Assembly: GCA_937914785.1 (NCBI GenBank) | Contig: CALGIV010000286.1 | Coordinates: forward strand, 1-6,632 | Direction of reading: 5' to 3' | Source of the DNA: an uncultured Eubacteriaceae bacterium | GTDB taxonomy: Bacteria; Bacillota; Clostridia; Eubacteriales; UBA1433 | DNA: 6,632 bases | Part shown: piece after piece, positions 1 through 6,632 of the stretch | Layout: each line of letters starts with the position of its first letter | How positions within the stretch are numbered: position 1 is the first letter of the stretch | Translations under genes and position numbers: made by a program | The notes under the pieces: model-generated | What the model was told of the DNA's origin: nothing | Databases searched by the model: none | Seen by the model: the letters and a program-made list of their open reading frames with translations, nothing else

Positions 1-439
1 GGTTGAGCCGCAGGGCATCCTTTTATCGAACGGTCCGGGAGATGCCAAGGATTTGCCGCAGTGCGTTGAAGTGATCCGCCGGCTGATCGAACAGAAGCCG
101 GTCGTCGGCATCTGCCTGGGGCATCAGCTGCTTACGCTGGCTATTGGCGGTGATACGACGAAATTGAAGTTTGGCCACCGCGGCAGCAATCATCCGGTGA
201 AGGATTTGCGCAAAGACCGCGTCTATATTACGAGCCAGAACCACGGTTATGTCACAAGCGTCCTGCCGGACTGCGTTGAAATCACGCACGTGAATATCAA
301 CGACGGCAGCATTGAAGGAATGCGGCATAAGACGAAGCCGATCTATTCCGTGCAGCACCACCCGGAAGCCAGTCCCGGGCCGGACGACAGCGAATATCTC
401 TTTGATGAGATGATCGCGACGATAAAAGGAGGGCAGTAA
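1..439 (+). CDS. carA: Carbamoyl phosphate synthetase small (glutamine amidotransferase) subunit, 3' part
   Basis: Only the last 145 residues are present; the reading frame begins at base 2 and the start lies outside the window. This is the class I glutamine amidotransferase domain of CarA, which hydrolyses glutamine and passes ammonia through a tunnel to CarB in the cytoplasm. Visible motifs in order: LLSNGPGD (bases 20-43, oxyanion-hole region), GICLGHQ with the nucleophile Cys at 113-115, a FGHRGSNHPV segment typical of CarA, and HHPEASPGP, whose second His (359-361) and Glu (365-367) complete the catalytic triad. The FGHRG.NHPV segment and the HPEASPGP ending distinguish CarA from other amidotransferases such as TrpG, PabA and GuaA. 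The visible part has no frameshift or missing catalytic residue. It ends in TAA two bases before carB, whose ribosome binding site lies within its last codons, so the subunits are probably made in a coupled, balanced way. Some Firmicutes name the gene pyrAA. Confidence 0.97.
   Translation, partial: VEPQGILLSNGPGDAKDLPQCVEVIRRLIEQKPVVGICLGHQLLTLAIGGDTTKLKFGHRGSNHPVKDLRKDRVYITSQNHGYVTSVLPDCVEITHVNINDGSIEGMRHKTKPIYSVQHHPEASPGPDDSEYLFDEMIATIKGGQ
424..433 (+). promoter_or_regulatory. Ribosome binding site of carB, inside the end of carA
   Basis: A strong AAAAGGAGGG Shine-Dalgarno sequence ends 8 bases before the carB ATG at 442. It lies in the last codons of carA (encoding Lys-Gly-Gly), so ribosomes finishing carA are positioned to start carB. 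This fits a 1:1 subunit complex. Confidence 0.85.
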
Positions 440-441
440 CG

Positions 442-3400
442 ATGCCGAAAGATAAAAGTATTAAAAAGGTTTTAATCATCGGCAGCGGCCCTATCGTCAT
501 CGGACAGGCGGCAGAATTCGATTATTCGGGCACGCAGGCCTGTACGGCGATGCGCGAAGAAGGCGTGAAAACTGTGCTGGCAAATTCCAATCCGGCGACG
601 ATTATGACGGATACGGAAATTGCCGATGCGGTGTATATCGAGCCGTTGACGGTAGAATACATCGAAAAGATTATTGCAAAAGATCGGCCGGATGCCATCC
701 TGCCCGGTATGGGCGGGCAGACAGGACTGAACCTGGCCGTGGATTTGTATCGCGAAGGGATATTGGATAAATATAACGTGCGCGTGATCGGCACGTCGAT
801 CGAATCGATTATGAAGGGCGAGGACCGCGACAGCTTTAAACAGCTGATGGAGCGAATCGGGGAGCCGACGATCGAGAGCCGAATTGTGACGAATTTGCAG
901 GATGGCCTCCGCGTCGCCGACGAGATCGGCTATCCGGTCGTCGTGCGGCCGGCCTATACGCTCGGCGGTACGGGTGGCGGCATCGCCGAGACGCGTGACG
1001 AGTTGGAGGAAATCTTAAACGTCGGCCTTGCTTTGAGTATGAAAAGCCAGGTGCTCATCGAGAAGAGTATTAAAGGCTGGAAAGAAGTTGAGTATGAGGT
1101 GATGCGCGATGGCAAAGGCAATTGCATTACCGTCTGCAATATGGAAAACATCGATCCGGTAGGCATTCATACGGGCGACAGCATCGTCGTCGCGCCGAGT
1201 CAGACATTAAGCGATAAGGAATATCAGATGCTGCGCACGGCGGCGCTGAAGATCATCGACGAGATTGAGATCGTCGGCGGCTGCAATGTGCAGTTTGCGC
1301 TGCACCCTGAAAGCTTTGAATATGCTGTCATCGAGATCAACCCGCGCGTGAGCCGCTCTTCGGCGCTGGCGTCGAAAGCGACCGGATATCCGATTGCAAA
1401 GATTGCCGCGAAGCTCGCGCTCGGCTATGGGCTCGACGAAGTGGTCAACGCCGTGACGCAGAAGACGTACGCTTGTTTTGAACCGACGCTCGATTATGTC
1501 GTCGTCAAAATTCCGAAGTGGCCGTTTGATAAGTTTGAGACGGATAAAAAAGCGCTGGGAACGAAGATGATGGCTACAGGTGAGACGATGGCTATCGGTG
1601 CGAACTTTGAACAGGCGCTGCTTAAAGCCGTGCGCTCGCTGGAAGTCGGGCGGTTTTCGCTCGTTCATAAACAGTCGCAAAAGCGCACTCTGGCGGAGCT
1701 GAAAGACCGTATTATACATCCTGACGATGAGCGGATTTTCGATATTGCAGAAATGATGCGCCGCAAATACAGTTATGACCGCATCGCGAAAGTGACGGGC
1801 ATCGACCGCTTTTTCATCGAAAAGATCAAATACATCGTCGACAACGAGGAGAAGCTGACCCGTATGTCGCCGGAGATGCTCGATAAAGAATATTTAAAAG
1901 AGTTGAAAAAACGCGGCTTTGCCGATAAAGGCATTGCCGAGCTGATGGGCGTTCGAGAAGAAACTATTTTTGAACTGCGCCGGCAATATGATATTATGCC
2001 GACGTATAAGCTTGTCGATACGTGTGCGGCAGAATTTGAAGCTGTCTCGCCGTACTACTACTCGACGTATGACGAGTTTGACGAGTCGGTCGTCAGTGAG
2101 AATAAGAAAATCGTTGTCGTCGGCAGCGGCCCGATCCGCATTGGACAGGGCATTGAATTTGATTATTGTTGTGTTCACAGCGTCTTTGAGTTAAAGAAAC
2201 AGGGCATTGAGGCCATCGTCATCAATAACAATCCCGAAACCGTCAGTACGGACTTCGACATTTCAGACAAGCTTTACTTTGAGCCGCTGACGGAGGAAGA
2301 TTTTTATAATGTGATTTTAAAAGAAAAGCCGGACGGTGTGATTTTACAGTTTGGCGGCCAGACGGCGATCAAGCTCGCCAACTTCTGCACGAAAAAGAAC
2401 ATTCCGATCATCGGCACGCAGCCGAAGAGCATTGACGCGGCGGAAGACCGCGAAAAGTTTGAAGAGATTTTGGAAAAACTGTCGATTCCGCGTCCGAAGG
2501 GCCGCGGTGTGTGGACGATGGAGATGGGTATTCAGACGGCCGAGGAGGTCGGCTATCCTGTGCTCGTGCGTCCGTCTTATGTGCTCGGCGGCCGTGGGAT
2601 GGAGATTTGTTTCACGCAGGAGCAGCTGGAAAAATATTTGCATGAAGCCATCGTCTACGACGAAGAAAACCCCGTGCTCATCGATAAATATCTCTACGGT
2701 ACAGAATTGGAAGTCGACGCCGTGTGCGACGGACAGGACGTGTTGATTCCGGGGATTATGCAGCATCTGGAAAAAGCGGGTGTGCATTCCGGCGACAGTA
2801 TTACAATCTATCCGCCAATCGATATGACCGATGAAGTCAAGCAAAAGATTTACGACTACACAAGGCGGATTGCGGCAGAGATGGAGATTGTCGGCATTAT
2901 CAATATCCAGTTTATCGAGATGGACGGCGAGGTCTATATCATCGAAGTCAATCCGCGGTCCAGCCGCACGGTGCCTTATATCAGCAAGATATCCGGCCTG
3001 CCGATCATTCCGCTGGCGATGCGCTGCATGCTTGGCGGCAGATTAAAAGAGATGGCGTGCGGAGTAGGCCTGTATGCAGAATCAGACCTTTACGGTATTA
3101 AAATACCGGTCTTTTCAACGGAAAAGATTCCCGGTATCGAGGCGGTGCTTGGCCCGCAAATGCGCTCGACGGGCGAGGTGCTTGGCGTGAGCAGGAACTT
3201 TGAAGATGCGTTATTTAAAGGCCTTTGCGCCGCGGGGACAGATCTGGCCAAGATCACAAAAAAAGTGCTTGTGACGTTAAATGACGACGACAAGGAGCAG
3301 TTTATGCCTGTCATCAAACGTTTTGTCGACAGCGGTTTTGAGATCGTTGCGACCAGAGGTACGGCCGAAGCACTCGGCAGGCAGGGCATCGATGCTGAAA

Positions 3401-3669
3401 TTGCCGGTAAGATCGGGCAGGCTTACCCGACGATTATCGATATGATTATGGAACGCAAAATCAATATGATCATCAACACGCCGAAGAAGACGGAACATTC
3501 GATGTCCGACGGGTTTAAAATGCGCCGTGCGGCAATTGAAAATAAGGTGGAAGTCGTCACGACGTATGAAAAGGCTGATGCCGTGGCAAGATTGCTCTAT
3601 GATAAAATAAATCACGGTTCGCAGCAAGTCTACGATATCTGCAAACTTTATTATACAAAAGGAGAGTAA
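442..3669 (+). CDS. carB: Carbamoyl phosphate synthetase large subunit
   Basis: The 1075-residue protein is close to the E. coli CarB length of 1073. It makes carbamoyl phosphate from bicarbonate, CarA-derived ammonia and two ATP, feeding pyrimidine and arginine synthesis in the cytoplasm. Domains in order: carboxyphosphate-forming ATP-grasp half (about 1-400), oligomerisation region (about 400-550), carbamate-phosphorylating ATP-grasp half (about 550-935), and an allosteric MGS-like domain (about 938-1070). The first half has KKVLIIGSGPIVIGQ, Arg129 in GEDR, Arg169 in VRPAYTLGG, and metal ligands Glu298 and Asn300 in EINPR. The second half repeats these: VVVGSGPIRIGQ, Arg670 in AEDR, Arg710 in VRPSYVLGG, Glu835 and Asn837 in EVNPRSSR. 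In the last domain Lys951, Thr971, Thr974, Lys990 and Asn1012 match the E. coli nucleotide-effector site, so feedback by UMP and/or a purine nucleotide or PRPP is likely; which effector cannot be read from sequence. The ATG at 442 is supported by a strong ribosome binding site and by co-linear numbering with E. coli. Some Firmicutes name it pyrAB. Confidence 0.98.
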   Translation: MPKDKSIKKVLIIGSGPIVIGQAAEFDYSGTQACTAMREEGVKTVLANSNPATIMTDTEIADAVYIEPLTVEYIEKIIAKDRPDAILPGMGGQTGLNLAVDLYREGILDKYNVRVIGTSIESIMKGEDRDSFKQLMERIGEPTIESRIVTNLQDGLRVADEIGYPVVVRPAYTLGGTGGGIAETRDELEEILNVGLALSMKSQVLIEKSIKGWKEVEYEVMRDGKGNCITVCNMENIDPVGIHTGDSIVVAPSQTLSDKEYQMLRTAALKIIDEIEIVGGCNVQFALHPESFEYAVIEINPRVSRSSALASKATGYPIAKIAAKLALGYGLDEVVNAVTQKTYACFEPTLDYVVVKIPKWPFDKFETDKKALGTKMMATGETMAIGANFEQALLKAVRSLEVGRFSLVHKQSQKRTLAELKDRIIHPDDERIFDIAEMMRRKYSYDRIAKVTGIDRFFIEKIKYIVDNEEKLTRMSPEMLDKEYLKELKKRGFADKGIAELMGVREETIFELRRQYDIMPTYKLVDTCAAEFEAVSPYYYSTYDEFDESVVSENKKIVVVGSGPIRIGQGIEFDYCCVHSVFELKKQGIEAIVINNNPETVSTDFDISDKLYFEPLTEEDFYNVILKEKPDGVILQFGGQTAIKLANFCTKKNIPIIGTQPKSIDAAEDREKFEEILEKLSIPRPKGRGVWTMEMGIQTAEEVGYPVLVRPSYVLGGRGMEICFTQEQLEKYLHEAIVYDEENPVLIDKYLYGTELEVDAVCDGQDVLIPGIMQHLEKAGVHSGDSITIYPPIDMTDEVKQKIYDYTRRIAAEMEIVGIINIQFIEMDGEVYIIEVNPRSSRTVPYISKISGLPIIPLAMRCMLGGRLKEMACGVGLYAESDLYGIKIPVFSTEKIPGIEAVLGPQMRSTGEVLGVSRNFEDALFKGLCAAGTDLAKITKKVLVTLNDDDKEQFMPVIKRFVDSGFEIVATRGTAEALGRQGIDAEIAGKIGQAYPTIIDMIMERKINMIINTPKKTEHSMSDGFKMRRAAIENKVEVVTTYEKADAVARLLYDKINHGSQQVYDICKLYYTKGE
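3659..3664 (+). promoter_or_regulatory. Ribosome binding site of pepV, inside the end of carB
   Basis: AAGGAG overlaps the last codons of carB and stands 11 bases before a GTG at 3676. It decides the GTG start of the dipeptidase gene: the first in-frame ATG is 13 codons downstream with no comparable site. The spacing is a little long, so initiation may be moderate or depend on ribosomes arriving from carB. Confidence 0.7.
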
Positions 3670-3675
3670 GAAGCG

Positions 3676-5064
3676 GTGAAATACGATGCGTTCTTCGAAG
3701 CGAACGTGGAAAATATGATTCGCGATGTACAGCGTCTCGTGCGTATTCGCAGCGTTGAGGACATCCCACAGGCAGGTATGCCTTTTGGCGAGGGCGTTGA
3801 GCAGGCGCTGAAAGAAGCGCTGGCCATTTGTGAAGAGTCAGGGTATCAAACAACGAACCTCGACGGATACGCCGGTTATGCCGAGACAGGACAGGGAGAA
3901 GAGGTTGTCGGCATCCTCGTGCATTTGGATGTCGTGCCGGAAGGCAGCGGCTGGCGTAAAGACCCTTATGGTGGTGAGGTGGAGGGCGGCAGGATTTACG
4001 GCCGCGGTACGAGCGATGACAAGGGCCCCGCAATCGCAGCGCTGTATGCCTTAAAAGCTGTCGAAGCGTCTGGCATCGCATTGAATAAGCGCGTGCGCAT
4101 CATCTTCGGCACGAACGAAGAGAGCGGCTGTCTGTGTATTAAGCATTACGTTGAACGAGAGGGTCACGTCGATATCGGCTTTACGCCGGACGCGGCGTTT
4201 CCGCTGATTCACGGGGAGAAGATGATCCTGCAGTTGGATATATTAATTCCGAACGAAGGTGAGCAAAGAGAGACGTACTTAATGGATATCAGCGGCGGCA
4301 GTGCAGTGAATATGGTTGCCGATGAATGCCGGGCAACGCTGCATTCAAATGAGCCTGAAAAGCTGGTTGGACAGTTTGATGCTTTTATTGTACAACACCC
4401 GATAAAAGGGGCGTACACCGTTTCGGATGACGAAATAACATTTCAAATAAAAGGGGCTTCCTCGCACGGCAGCCGACCTGAAGAAGGGGTCAATGCGATC
4501 GCGCACATGATCCAGTTTTTGAAAACTGTCCAATTAGGTAAAGGTGCAGCATTTACCGAGATTTTCGATAAATTGTTCGCCCTGGAGGTCAACGGCGCAT
4601 TGATGGGATTAAATCTGTCCGACAAATACGGGCAAACAACGTTGTGTGTCGGCAATATACAAACTAAAGAAGACGGTATTCACGTTGGCATCGATTTGCG
4701 TTGCCCGATTACAGCAGAGTATGAAGATGTCATTCGCAGGCTTGACGGCGCAGTTCAGGCTGTTCAAGCACGCTATTCTGTGTTAGAATATAAGCAGGCA
4801 TTGTTTATGCCGCCGGAGGATAAGCTGGTAGTGAGCCTGATGGATTGCTACCGGGAAGTTACAGGGGATGATGCTGCGCAGCCGTTTACGATCGGCGGCG
4901 GTACGTATGCCCGTACGATGAACAACATTTTGGGTTTTGGCATGCTTTTTCCCGACGAGGAAGACCGGATGCATAAACAGGATGAAAGTATTGCAATCGA
5001 CAGCCTGTTAAAAGCGGCCAAAATATACGCTGCGGCCATCGAACGGTTGGCTGCAGGTGAGTGA
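3676..5064 (+). CDS. pepV: M20-family dinuclear-metal dipeptidase, PepV/Sapep type
   Basis: The 462-residue protein is close to Lactobacillus PepV (about 470). Known family members are cytoplasmic zinc- or manganese-dependent dipeptidases that cleave unblocked dipeptides, the last step of peptide use. No signal peptide or membrane segment is visible. Metal and catalytic residues are all present in family order: His83 and Asp85 in VHLDVVPEG, bridging Asp114 in RGTSDDKGP, catalytic Glu148 and metal-binding Glu149 in TNEESG, Asp172 in TPDAAFP, and His433 in RMHKQDES. Between about 180 and 380 lies the inserted lid domain, with Asn212 (SAVNMVAD) and His264 (SSHGSRPEEG) matching the PepV substrate-binding and transition-state residues. 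The GTG start follows the carB stop by 6 bases and keeps a normal N-terminus. The gene is in the same reading frame as carB, separated by TAA and two sense codons. Substrate range cannot be told from sequence; a relative such as a carnosinase-like or D-Ala-containing dipeptidase is possible, but PepV/Sapep fits best. Confidence 0.9.
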   Translation: MKYDAFFEANVENMIRDVQRLVRIRSVEDIPQAGMPFGEGVEQALKEALAICEESGYQTTNLDGYAGYAETGQGEEVVGILVHLDVVPEGSGWRKDPYGGEVEGGRIYGRGTSDDKGPAIAALYALKAVEASGIALNKRVRIIFGTNEESGCLCIKHYVEREGHVDIGFTPDAAFPLIHGEKMILQLDILIPNEGEQRETYLMDISGGSAVNMVADECRATLHSNEPEKLVGQFDAFIVQHPIKGAYTVSDDEITFQIKGASSHGSRPEEGVNAIAHMIQFLKTVQLGKGAAFTEIFDKLFALEVNGALMGLNLSDKYGQTTLCVGNIQTKEDGIHVGIDLRCPITAEYEDVIRRLDGAVQAVQARYSVLEYKQALFMPPEDKLVVSLMDCYREVTGDDAAQPFTIGGGTYARTMNNILGFGMLFPDEEDRMHKQDESIAIDSLLKAAKIYAAAIERLAAGE

Positions 5065-5069
5065 GGGAG
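5063..5069 (+). promoter_or_regulatory. Probable ribosome binding site of asnS at the pepV stop
   Basis: The purine run GAGGGAG overlaps the pepV TGA (5062-5064) and precedes the ATG at 5072. Its GAGG core leaves about 5 bases to that ATG. The partly matching AGGTGA at 5055-5060 could also pair with 16S rRNA but is further from the ATG. The site is weaker and tighter than those of carB and the rubredoxin gene, which suggests asnS translation is partly coupled to termination of pepV. Confidence 0.5.
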
Positions 5070-5071
5070 TT

Positions 5072-6463
5072 ATGCAATATCTAAATGTAGATCGATTGTA
5101 TGATGATGCTACAAGATATAGCGATCAGATGATTGTGCTGAAAGGTTGGGTGCGCACGACGCGCGCGTCGAATGCCTTTGGCTTTATGGAGCTTAATGAC
5201 GGCACGCATTTTAGAAATGTACAAATTGTTCTGGAACGCGAACGGCTCGATGGTTTTGACGAGGCGGTTAAATACACGATCGGCTCTGCCGTCGAAGTGA
5301 CTGGACAGCTCATTTTAACGCCGGAAGGCAAGCAGCCTTTTGAAGTCAGAGCGACAGAGATTTGCCTGGCGGCCGACAGTAAAGCGGACTACCCATTGCA
5401 AAAGAAGCGCCACAGCCTGGAATATTTACGTGAAGTGGCACATCTGCGCCCGCGTACGAATACTTTTTCTGCCGTTTTTCGCGTCCGCTCTGTCTTGGCT
5501 TATGCCATCCATTCTTATTTTAACGAACGCGGCTTTCTTTACGTCCATACACCGATTATTACGGCCAGTGATGCCGAGGGTGCGGGCGAACTGTTTCGCG
5601 TAACGACATTAGATTTAGAGCATATGCCCAAAAATGAAAATCGAATGGATTTTACGAAAGATTTCTTTAAAAAAGAGGCCTTTTTAACAGTCAGCGGCCA
5701 GCTTCAGGCCGAGGCCTACGCGTTGGCTTTTAAGAATGTGTATACCTTTGGCCCGACATTTCGGGCCGAGAATTCAAATACGACGCGCCACGCCGCGGAG
5801 TTTTGGATGGTCGAGCCGGAAATTGCTTTCGCCGAGCTGAAAGACAATATGGACCTGGCCGAAGATATGTTAAAATATATCATCGTGTACGTGCTGGAAT
5901 CCTGTCCGGATGAGATGGCATTTTTCAATTCTTTTATCGACAAAGGGCTTTTAGAGCGACTCGATAATATCGTCAATTCCGCCTTTGAGCGCATTACGTA
6001 TACCGAGGCCATTGAATTGCTGAAAAAAAGCCGAAAAGTGTTTGAATACCCGGTTGAATGGGGAGATGATTTACAGACCGAACACGAACGGTATCTCACG
6101 GAAGAAATATTTGAAAAACCGGTGTTTGTCACGGACTACCCTGCCGATATCAAAGCGTTTTATATGCGCTTAAACAGCGATAATAAAACTGTTGCGGCGA
6201 TGGATTTGCTCGTGCCGGGTATCGGCGAAATTATCGGCGGCAGCCAGCGTGAAGAGCGCATAGACTATTTGACTGGCGCGATGAAGCGCATCGGTATTGA
6301 AAAAGGAAAGATGCAGTGGTATCTCGATTTAAGGCGTTACGGCGGCTGCAAGCACGCGGGGTTCGGCCTTGGATTTGAACGGGCGGCGATGTATATTACG
6401 GGGATGAAAAATATCCGCGATATCATACCGTTTGTCAGAACGGTTGGCAGTGCGGAATTTTAA
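5072..6463 (+). CDS. asnS: Asparaginyl-tRNA synthetase
   Basis: The 463-residue class IIb enzyme charges tRNA-Asn with asparagine using ATP in the cytoplasm. The N-terminal OB-fold anticodon-binding domain (about 18-110) begins with VLKGWVRTTRASNAFGFMEL. The catalytic core follows, with SGQLQAEAYA, motif 2 at FGPTFRAENSNTTRH (Arg231, Glu233, His240) and EFWMVEPEIAF, then GIGEIIGGSQREER, and motif 3 at GFGLGFERAAMY (Arg437) with an IRDIIPF ending. The RAENSNT.RH.AEFWM segment is characteristic of bacterial AsnS and separates it from AspS, which is longer and has a GAD insertion, and from LysS. E. coli AsnS is 466 residues, so this is full length. I chose the ATG at 5072, 7 bases after the pepV stop. 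An in-frame GTG at 5057 would add MSEGV and overlap pepV by 8 bases, but has no good upstream ribosome binding site. A dedicated AsnS shows that this cell can make Asn-tRNA directly; whether it also uses the GatCAB amidotransferase route cannot be seen here. Confidence 0.95.
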   Translation: MQYLNVDRLYDDATRYSDQMIVLKGWVRTTRASNAFGFMELNDGTHFRNVQIVLERERLDGFDEAVKYTIGSAVEVTGQLILTPEGKQPFEVRATEICLAADSKADYPLQKKRHSLEYLREVAHLRPRTNTFSAVFRVRSVLAYAIHSYFNERGFLYVHTPIITASDAEGAGELFRVTTLDLEHMPKNENRMDFTKDFFKKEAFLTVSGQLQAEAYALAFKNVYTFGPTFRAENSNTTRHAAEFWMVEPEIAFAELKDNMDLAEDMLKYIIVYVLESCPDEMAFFNSFIDKGLLERLDNIVNSAFERITYTEAIELLKKSRKVFEYPVEWGDDLQTEHERYLTEEIFEKPVFVTDYPADIKAFYMRLNSDNKTVAAMDLLVPGIGEIIGGSQREERIDYLTGAMKRIGIEKGKMQWYLDLRRYGGCKHAGFGLGFERAAMYITGMKNIRDIIPFVRTVGSAEF

Positions 6464-6471
6464 TAAAATTT

Positions 6472-6477
6472 AGGGGG
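6472..6477 (+). promoter_or_regulatory. Ribosome binding site of the rubredoxin gene
   Basis: AGGGGG lies 7 bases before the ATG at 6485 and 4 bases before the adjacent in-frame ATG at 6482. The spacing favours 6485. The site lies in the 21-base gap after asnS. Confidence 0.65.
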
Positions 6478-6484
6478 AAATATG

Positions 6485-6632
6485 ATGGAAAAATATGTTT
6501 GTACTGTATGTGGTTATGTGTACGATCCTGAGATAGGGGATGAAGAAAACGGTGTTGCGCCGGGCACGGCATTTGCCGATGTGCCGGACGGATGGCTTTG
6601 TCCGCTGTGTGGCGTGGACAAGTCAATGTTTG
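6485..6632 (+). CDS. Rubredoxin, 5' part (truncated by window end)
   Basis: The first 49 residues are visible; family members of this type have about 52-54, so only a few residues are missing. Rubredoxin is a small cytoplasmic one-electron carrier with a single iron held by four cysteines; in anaerobes it often serves oxygen- and peroxide-reducing enzymes. The four ligands are present as CTVCGY (Cys6, Cys9) and CPLCGV (Cys39, Cys42), the same numbering as Clostridium pasteurianum rubredoxin when the ATG at 6485 is used. The conserved Tyr4, Tyr11, Tyr13 and Trp37 and the NGV.PGT.F.D.P..W segment are also present. An ATG directly before it (6482) would add one Met; the spacing to the ribosome binding site and the canonical cysteine numbering favour 6485. 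It follows asnS by 21 bases with no terminator between, so it may share the transcript. Because the 3' end is cut, a fusion to another domain, as in rubredoxin-flavin reductase or high-molecular-weight rubredoxin, cannot be excluded. Confidence 0.93.
   Translation, partial: MEKYVCTVCGYVYDPEIGDEENGVAPGTAFADVPDGWLCPLCGVDKSMF

Noticed and set aside
1207..1719. 170-codon open frame on the minus strand inside carB
   Set aside because: It is fully antisense to a conserved CarB segment, has an Arg-heavy composition and no family motif, so it is a shadow frame.
466..2169. Repeated DNA: 466-528 resembles 2107-2169 (both encode a GSGP-I-IGQ--EFDY segment)
   Set aside because: This is the known ancient internal duplication of the two CarB halves, not a recent repeat or mobile element.
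2344..2844. 166-codon open frame on the minus strand inside carB
   Set aside because: It is antisense to the second ATP-grasp half of CarB and shows no motif or credible start signal of its own.
3557..4081. 174-codon open frame on the minus strand across the carB-pepV junction
   Set aside because: It lies opposite two clearly coding genes, its translation is rich in Arg, His and Cys with no recognisable domain, and it is explained as a mirror of the coding strand.
4201..4680. Dip in GC content within pepV (222 of 480 bases by hand count, about 46%) compared with GC-richer parts of carB
   Set aside because: It covers the less conserved lid domain, the change is modest, and the reading frame and motifs continue unbroken, so there is no good case for foreign DNA.
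6444..6469. Possible promoter for the rubredoxin gene: TTGGCA at 6444-6449 and TAAAAT at 6464-6469
   Set aside because: The spacer is only 14 bases, and a start about 7 bases downstream would fall in the ribosome binding site, leaving almost no leader.

Overview
The window holds five protein genes, all on the plus strand and almost without gaps: the 3' part of carA, then complete carB, a complete M20-family dipeptidase gene (pepV type), complete asnS, and the 5' part of a rubredoxin gene cut off by the window end. Gaps between them are 2, 6, about 7 and 21 bases, and no terminator-like hairpin with a T run was seen at any junction. The simplest reading is a single polycistronic transcript, with ribosome binding sites lying at or inside the end of the preceding gene. 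The promoter and any leader control element lie upstream of the window. No RNA gene, mobile element, CRISPR array or gene-free stretch over 300 bases was found.

Organism: strong AGGAGG-type ribosome binding sites, a roughly balanced base composition, a PepV/Sapep-type dipeptidase and a clostridial-style rubredoxin fit an anaerobic Firmicute. A Negativicutes member (Veillonellales/Selenomonadales type) is my best guess, but this rests on general resemblance, not on a search.

Layout: bases 1-439 encode the glutamine amidotransferase part of the carbamoyl phosphate synthetase small subunit. Bases 442-3669 encode the large subunit, with both ATP-grasp halves and a C-terminal allosteric domain whose nucleotide-binding residues look intact. 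Bases 3676-5064 encode a dinuclear-metal dipeptidase with all metal ligands present. Bases 5072-6463 encode asparaginyl-tRNA synthetase. Bases 6485-6632 encode the first 49 residues of a rubredoxin with all four iron-binding cysteines.

How they work together: CarA and CarB form one enzyme making carbamoyl phosphate for pyrimidines and arginine. PepV releases amino acids from dipeptides and AsnS charges tRNA with asparagine, so the middle of the operon has a loose amino-acid and amide-nitrogen theme. Rubredoxin is a redox carrier with no obvious link to these. All genes look intact and ordinary for their families. I did not find an undescribed system here; the points worth a second look are the gene order, the junction architecture and the asnS start.
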